A program made the position numbers and the translations under genes. From UBA660 sp046704245 (GTDB lineage Bacteria; Bacillota_I; Bacilli_A; RF39; UBA660): a stretch of DNA of 44,934 bases. Shown piece after piece: positions 40,556-44,934 of this stretch; the first letter of the stretch is position 1; every line of letters starts with the position of its first letter. The stretch spans positions 1-44,934 of the forward strand of contig JBJKSD010000029.1 in the NCBI GenBank assembly GCA_046704245.1, given 5' to 3'. Below the pieces are notes generated by a model. It was given only the letters and a program-made list of their open reading frames with translations. It was not told the origin of the DNA and searched no databases.

Positions 40556-43500
40556 TAGAAGTCAATAATTTTAAAGCCTTAAAGATTGGCATTGCTTCTC
40601 CCGAACAAATTCTCGAATGGTCATATGGTGAAGTTAAGAAACCAGAAACTATTAACTATCGCACCTTAAAACCCGAACGAGATGGTTTATTCTGTGAAAA
40701 AATATTTGGTCCAACTAAAGATTTTGAATGTAGTTGTGGCAAATATAAAAGAGTAAGATATAAAAATATTATCTGTGATCGCTGTGGTGTTGAAGTTACT
40801 CGTTCTAAAGTTAGACGTGAAAGAATGGGTCATATTGCCTTAGCGGCACCAGTATCACATATTTGGTTCTTTAAAGGAGTACCATCTAGAATGGGATTAG
40901 TTCTAGATATGTCACCTAGAGATCTAGAGGAAGTATTATACTTTGTATCATATGTTGTTATCGATCCAGGTAATGTACCTTTAGAAAAGAAACAAACTTT
41001 ATCCGAAAAAGAATATCGTGCTTACTATGAAAAGTATGGTAATACTTTTAAAGTAGGTATGGGTGCTGAAGCTATAAAAGAATTGTTAAAAGAAGTTAAT
41101 CTAGAAAAAGAAATAGATGAAATTAAAAAAGAAGTAGAAGAAGCTCAAGGGCAAAGACGTATTAGATTATTAAAACGTCTAGAAATTTTAGATTCTTTCT
41201 ATCAATCAGGTAATAAACCAGAATGGATGATTTTAGATGTACTTCCTGTTATTCCACCTGATTTAAGACCGATGATTCAATTAGATGGTGGTAGATTTGC
41301 TACTAGTGATTTAAACGATCTTTATCGCCGTGTTATCAATCGTAATAATCGTTTAAAGAAGTTAACCGAATTAGGTGCTCCTTCAATCATTATTCAAAAT
41401 GAAAAACGTATGTTACAAGAAGCTGTCGATGCTTTATTTGATAATGGTAGAAGAGGTAGAAGTATTACTGGTGCTGGCAATCGACCATTAAAATCATTGA
41501 GTCATATGTTAAAAGGTAAACAAGGCCGTTTCCGTCAAAACTTATTAGGTAAAAGAGTTGACTATTCAGGTCGTTCAGTTATCGTTGTAGGACCTGATCT
41601 AAAGATGTATCAATGTGGATTACCTAAAGAAATGGCTATTGAATTGTTTAAACCGCATATTATTAGAGGTTTAGTTGAAAGAGATATTGCTCATAATATT
41701 AAATCAGCTAAAAGATTAATTGAATCTTTAGATGAAAGAGTATGGGATGTTGTCGAAGATGTTATTAATGAATATCCAGTTCTATTAAATAGAGCTCCTA
41801 CTCTTCATAGATTAGGTATTCAAGCTTTTGAACCTAAGTTAATTGGCGGAAGAGCTATAACCTTACACCCATTAGTAACAGCAGCTTTTAATGCTGATTT
41901 CGATGGTGACCAAATGGCTGTTCACGTTCCATTATCTGAAGAAGCTAAAGCTGAAGCGAGAATATTAATGCTTGGAGCTAATAATATTTTAAATCCTAAG
42001 GATGGAAAACCTATTGTTACTCCAGCTCAAGATATTGTCTTAGGTAACTATTATTTAACTAGAGAAGAAGCTGAAAAACCACAAGAAGGTCGTATATTTA
42101 AAAATGCTAACGAAGCTATTATGGCTTATGAAAGAAATGAAATAGATCTTCATACTAGAGTGGTTGTACCAGTAAATTCATTTAAATATAAAGTATTTAC
42201 TGAAAATCAAAAGAATAAATATCTAGTTACTACTATTGGTAAATTAATATTTAACGAAATATTACCTGATGCTTTCCCTTATATTAATGAAGCAAGTACT
42301 GAAAATATTGAACGTATTACTCCAAGTAAATTCTTCTTAGATTATGGTGTCAATATTAAAGAAGAAGTGGCTAAGATGTCACTTGTTAAACCATTTAAAA
42401 AGGGTGATCTAGAAAAGATTATTGCTCAAGTATATAAACGTTATAAGACTACCGAGACTTCTATTATGCTAGATAAGTTAAAGGATTTAGGATTTAAATT
42501 CTCAACTCTAGCTGGTGTTACTATTGCTATATCTGATATTACAGTAAGTAAAAATAAACCAGCTATCTTAGAAGATACTAAGAAATTAGTAGAAACTATC
42601 AATAAACAATTCCAAAGAGGTTTAATTACTGAACAAGAACGTGTTGATAGAGTTATAGCAGCATGGAATAATGCTAAGAATGAAGTCCAAAAAGAATTAA
42701 ATGATTATATTGATAATGGTTATGATAATTCATTACTTATGATGATGAACTCAAAAGCTAGAGGTAATATTAGCCAATATACGCAACTTGCCGGTATGAG
42801 AGGATTAATGCAAAAGCCTAATGGTGAATTAGTTGAAATACCTGTCGTATCATCATTTAAAGAAGGATTAAATGTATCAGAATTCTTCTTATCTACTCAC
42901 GGTGCTCGTAAAGGTAGTGCTGATACAGCGTTAAAGACAGCTGATTCAGGATACTTAACTCGTCGTTTAGTAGATGTAGCACAAGACATAATTGTTAAAG
43001 AAGATGATTGTGGTACTGAATTAGGTATATTGGTATCTGAATTTATTGATGAAAAGTCAGGTACCGTTATTGAAGGATTATATGATCGTATTGTTGGAAG
43101 ATATACTAATAAGAAAGTTATAAATCCGGAAACAAAAGAAGTAATAGTTGAAAAAGGTGAACTAATTACTGATAGTATTGCTGATAAGATAGTAGAAGCT
43201 GGTATTAAAGCGATTGAAGTTAGAACTATTCTTACCTGCCGTACTGTCAATGGAGTATGTCGTAAATGTTATGGACGTAACCTAGCAACTGGAAATATAG
43301 TTGAAATAGGTGAAGCTGTAGGTATTATGGCAGCTCAATCTATTGGTGAACCTGGTACCCAATTAACCATGAGAACCTTCCATACTGGTGGGGTAGCTGG
43401 AGAAGATATTACACAAGGGTTACCTCGTGTTCAAGAATTGTTTGAAGCTCGTAATCCTAAAGGTAAAGCTACTATCAGTGAGATATCTGGCACTATATCA

Positions 43501-44181
43501 GATGTTGATGAAGAACGTGGTAAATATAAAATATATATTACTAATGATAAAGAAACTAAAGAACATATATCTAACTATGGAGCAAAACTTCGTGTTAGTA
43601 AAGGGGATACAGTTAATGCTGGCGATCGATTAACTGAAGGAGCTATTAATCCTAAAGAATTATTAGCAGCAACTGATCCTACTACTGTAGCTGAATATAT
43701 CTTAAAAGAAGTTCAAAAAGTATATCGTTCACAAGGTGTCGATATCAGTGATAAACATATTGAGATAATTGCTCGTAGAATGCTATCTAAGATTAAGATC
43801 TTAGATTCAGGAGATACTGGATTATTAAATGGTTCATTAGTATATATGCATGAATTTAGAGAATTAAATAAAGAGGCTATCCTAAAGAATAAGAAACCAG
43901 CTTCTGGTAGAGCTATTCTATTAGGTATTACTAAAGCATCACTAGAAACTGATTCGTTCCTATCGGCCGCATCATTCCAAGAAACAACTAGAGTATTAAC
44001 TGATGCAGCGATAAAAGGTAAAGTTGATAGATTGCAAGGATTAAAAGAAAATATTATTATTGGTAAATTAATTCCAGCAGGTACTGGCATAAAATACTAT
44101 AGTAATGTTGATTACGATCTAGAAAGTGAATTTGTCGACGATGAACCAATGGAAGCTTTAGAAGAAGAATTTTTAGAATAA
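40552..44181 (+). CDS. rpoC: RNA polymerase beta' subunit
   Basis: The 1209-residue beta' subunit. The N-terminal zinc-binding region has CSCGKYKRVRYKNIICDRCGVEV, followed by the clamp, the KGKQGRFRQNLLGKRVDYSGRSVIV switch region, and the catalytic loop NADFDGDQ with Asp449, 451 and 453 holding the Mg ion. The bridge helix and trigger loop follow (GARKGSADTALKTADSGYLTRRLVDVAQD; MAAQSIGEPGTQLTMRTFHTGGVAG), and the second zinc site is CRTVNGVCRKCYGR. Length matches B. subtilis (1199). The ATGA overlap with rpoB means tight translational coupling. An acidic tail ends the protein. Confidence 0.99.
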   Translation: MIEVNNFKALKIGIASPEQILEWSYGEVKKPETINYRTLKPERDGLFCEKIFGPTKDFECSCGKYKRVRYKNIICDRCGVEVTRSKVRRERMGHIALAAPVSHIWFFKGVPSRMGLVLDMSPRDLEEVLYFVSYVVIDPGNVPLEKKQTLSEKEYRAYYEKYGNTFKVGMGAEAIKELLKEVNLEKEIDEIKKEVEEAQGQRRIRLLKRLEILDSFYQSGNKPEWMILDVLPVIPPDLRPMIQLDGGRFATSDLNDLYRRVINRNNRLKKLTELGAPSIIIQNEKRMLQEAVDALFDNGRRGRSITGAGNRPLKSLSHMLKGKQGRFRQNLLGKRVDYSGRSVIVVGPDLKMYQCGLPKEMAIELFKPHIIRGLVERDIAHNIKSAKRLIESLDERVWDVVEDVINEYPVLLNRAPTLHRLGIQAFEPKLIGGRAITLHPLVTAAFNADFDGDQMAVHVPLSEEAKAEARILMLGANNILNPKDGKPIVTPAQDIVLGNYYLTREEAEKPQEGRIFKNANEAIMAYERNEIDLHTRVVVPVNSFKYKVFTENQKNKYLVTTIGKLIFNEILPDAFPYINEASTENIERITPSKFFLDYGVNIKEEVAKMSLVKPFKKGDLEKIIAQVYKRYKTTETSIMLDKLKDLGFKFSTLAGVTIAISDITVSKNKPAILEDTKKLVETINKQFQRGLITEQERVDRVIAAWNNAKNEVQKELNDYIDNGYDNSLLMMMNSKARGNISQYTQLAGMRGLMQKPNGELVEIPVVSSFKEGLNVSEFFLSTHGARKGSADTALKTADSGYLTRRLVDVAQDIIVKEDDCGTELGILVSEFIDEKSGTVIEGLYDRIVGRYTNKKVINPETKEVIVEKGELITDSIADKIVEAGIKAIEVRTILTCRTVNGVCRKCYGRNLATGNIVEIGEAVGIMAAQSIGEPGTQLTMRTFHTGGVAGEDITQGLPRVQELFEARNPKGKATISEISGTISDVDEERGKYKIYITNDKETKEHISNYGAKLRVSKGDTVNAGDRLTEGAINPKELLAATDPTTVAEYILKEVQKVYRSQGVDISDKHIEIIARRMLSKIKILDSGDTGLLNGSLVYMHEFRELNKEAILKNKKPASGRAILLGITKASLETDSFLSAASFQETTRVLTDAAIKGKVDRLQGLKENIIIGKLIPAGTGIKYYSNVDYDLESEFVDDEPMEALEEEFLE

Positions 44182-44209
44182 AAGGTGCCTCTAGGCACCT
44201 TTTATTTTA
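44181..44209 (+). terminator. Intrinsic terminator after rpoC
   Basis: A perfect 9-bp, G+C-containing stem (44181-44189 with 44194-44202), a TCTA loop and a T-rich tail. It closes the rpoBC operon; the ribosomal L7Ae-like gene found next in B. subtilis is absent. Confidence 0.93.
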
Positions 44210-44241
44210 TTCATTTTAGATAAAATTTGTCATAATTTTTA

Positions 44242-44271
44242 TTGACATTCATATAATAAAGATGTTATATT
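44242..44271 (+). promoter_or_regulatory. Promoter of the rpsL-rpsG operon
   Basis: Perfect TTGACA (44242-44247), an 18-base spacer and TATATT (44266-44271) with TGT before the -10. Transcription would begin near 44278, leaving an 84-base leader. Confidence 0.72.
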
Positions 44272-44289
44272 ATAAGAGCTTATTAATTA

Positions 44290-44346
44290 TGGGTGGATAA
44301 CCCTAAAATTTATTTAGAGTTATGATACACCTGGATATGTGTCATG
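44290..44346 (+). promoter_or_regulatory. Leader hairpins upstream of rpsL
   Basis: GGGT (44291-44294) can pair with ACCC (44300-44303), and ATGA-ACAC (44321-44329, with a two-base bulge) with GTGTCAT (44339-44345) immediately before the AAAGGAGG site. They might influence translation of the str operon. No known leader family was recognised, so the entry is tentative. Confidence 0.3.
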
Positions 44347-44361
44347 AAAGGAGGCTTATTA

Positions 44362-44772
44362 ATGCCTACAATTAATCAACTAGTAAGAAAAAGAAGAAAA
44401 AATAAAACAAGAAAAAGTAAATCACCGGTTCTAGGAATTGGCTTAAATAGTATCAAGAGAATTACTACTAATGTTAATTCTCCCCAAAAACGAGCAGTAT
44501 GTACTCGTGTTGGAACTATGACTCCTAAGAAACCTAACTCAGCCTTGCGTAAGTATGCTCGTGTTCGTCTAAGTAATGGAATGGAAGTTACTGCTTATAT
44601 TCCTGGAGAAGGACATAATTTACAAGAACACAGTGTTGTATTAGTACGTGGTGGACGTGTTAAAGATTTAATTGGAGTTCGTTATCATATTATTCGTGGG
44701 ACTTTAGATACTGCAGGTGTTGAAAAACGTCGTCAAGGACGTTCTAAATACGGTGCAAAAAGACCTAAGTAA
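44362..44772 (+). CDS. rpsL: 30S ribosomal protein S12
   Basis: S12 sits at the decoding centre and controls accuracy. The 136-residue protein begins PTINQLVRKRRKNK and contains the highly conserved TMTPKKPNSALRKYARVRLSNG and PGEGHNLQEHSVVLVRGGRVKDLIGVRYHIIRGTLDTAGV. ATG 44362 is chosen over the in-frame ATG at 44344, because AAAGGAGG (44348-44355) lies between them and the family starts MPTINQL. It heads the str operon with rpsG. Confidence 0.99.
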   Translation: MPTINQLVRKRRKNKTRKSKSPVLGIGLNSIKRITTNVNSPQKRAVCTRVGTMTPKKPNSALRKYARVRLSNGMEVTAYIPGEGHNLQEHSVVLVRGGRVKDLIGVRYHIIRGTLDTAGVEKRRQGRSKYGAKRPK

Positions 44773-44783
44773 GGAGGATTAAG

Positions 44784-44934
44784 ATGCGTAAGAGACGTGC
44801 AATTAAAAGAGATGTATTACCTGATCCATTATATAACTCAAAAATAGTTACTAAATTAATTAATACTATTATGCGTGAAGGTAAAAAAGGTATTGCGCAA
44901 AAGATTTTATATGATGCTTTTGCAATGGTAAAAG
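44784..44934 (+). CDS. rpsG: 30S ribosomal protein S7, 3' truncated by the window
   Basis: The first 50 codons of rpsG. They begin MRKRRAIKRDVLPDPLYNSK, followed by VTKLINTIMREGKKGIAQKILYDAF, the conserved S7 N-terminus that contacts 16S rRNA. S7 starts assembly of the 30S head and sits near the E-site. The ATG follows AAGGAGG at 44771-44777, which overlaps the rpsL stop codon. The rest of the gene lies beyond the window edge. Confidence 0.97.
   Translation, partial: MRKRRAIKRDVLPDPLYNSKIVTKLINTIMREGKKGIAQKILYDAFAMVK

Noticed and set aside
1..44934. CRISPR arrays, insertion sequences, prophage or toxin-antitoxin modules
   Set aside because: No regularly spaced repeats, transposase or integrase motifs, or paired small toxin-antitoxin genes were seen; gene order is ancestral throughout.
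1..44934. parS sites (TGTTTCACGTGAAACA type)
   Set aside because: No match was noticed; only the Noc-type palindrome recurs, and the two motifs differ in their central bases.

Overview
The window is very AT-rich chromosomal DNA from a low-G+C, spore-forming Firmicute (class Bacilli or a near relative; the reduced, A/T-biased style recalls gut lineages such as RF39 or Erysipelotrichales-like bacteria, but the species cannot be named from sequence alone). Almost all genes are on the + strand. Their order follows the origin-proximal region of Bacillus subtilis from dnaX to rpsG, with many genes trimmed out. There are no rRNA or tRNA genes, insertion sequences, prophage or CRISPR arrays. It is conserved core DNA, so most of the interest lies in regulatory elements and in departures from the ancestral plan.

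Layout. (1) 1-9026: a tight run dnaX (5' truncated by the window edge)-ybaB-recR-bofA-holB-yaaT-rsmI-pth-mfd, covering the replication clamp loader, recombination, translation quality control and transcription-coupled repair. (2) 9092-11940: spoVT, then a methionine-type T-box leader in front of dut and metG. (3) 11941-15484: a small membrane ORF, tatD, a secreted 3D-domain protein, rsmA and the sporulation protease gene yabG. (4) 15558-18804: spoVG, yabP, yabQ, divIC, a membrane protein in the spoIIE position, and tilS. (5) 18819-27766: ftsH, dusB, an RDD membrane protein, lysS, a YfcC-like permease and clpC. (6) 27852-33643: gltX, cysS, a zinc metallopeptidase, rlmB, sigH, secE and nusG. (7) 33644-44934: rplK-rplA, rplJ-rplL, a 16S methyltransferase-like gene, rpoB-rpoC, rpsL and the start of rpsG.

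The genes serve replication and repair, tRNA charging and ribosome synthesis, RNA polymerase, protein quality control (FtsH, ClpC) and sporulation (bofA, spoVT, yabG, spoVG, yabP, yabQ, sigH). Visible regulation includes a Met T-box, an L10 leader with an attenuator, two RNA sites that imitate the L1 binding site of 23S rRNA, and many sigma-A promoters with an extended -10 (TGn). Candidate mother-cell promoters precede yabP and yabG, and at yabG the ribosome binding site lies in a hairpin.

Most noteworthy: three perfect copies of the 14-bp palindrome known as the Noc nucleoid-occlusion site; an in-frame TAA that splits rpoB; an acidic tail of about 75 residues on ribosomal protein L11; a Rho_N/SAP-like C-terminus on FtsH; and a small membrane protein that may be a SpoIIE membrane domain without its phosphatase.
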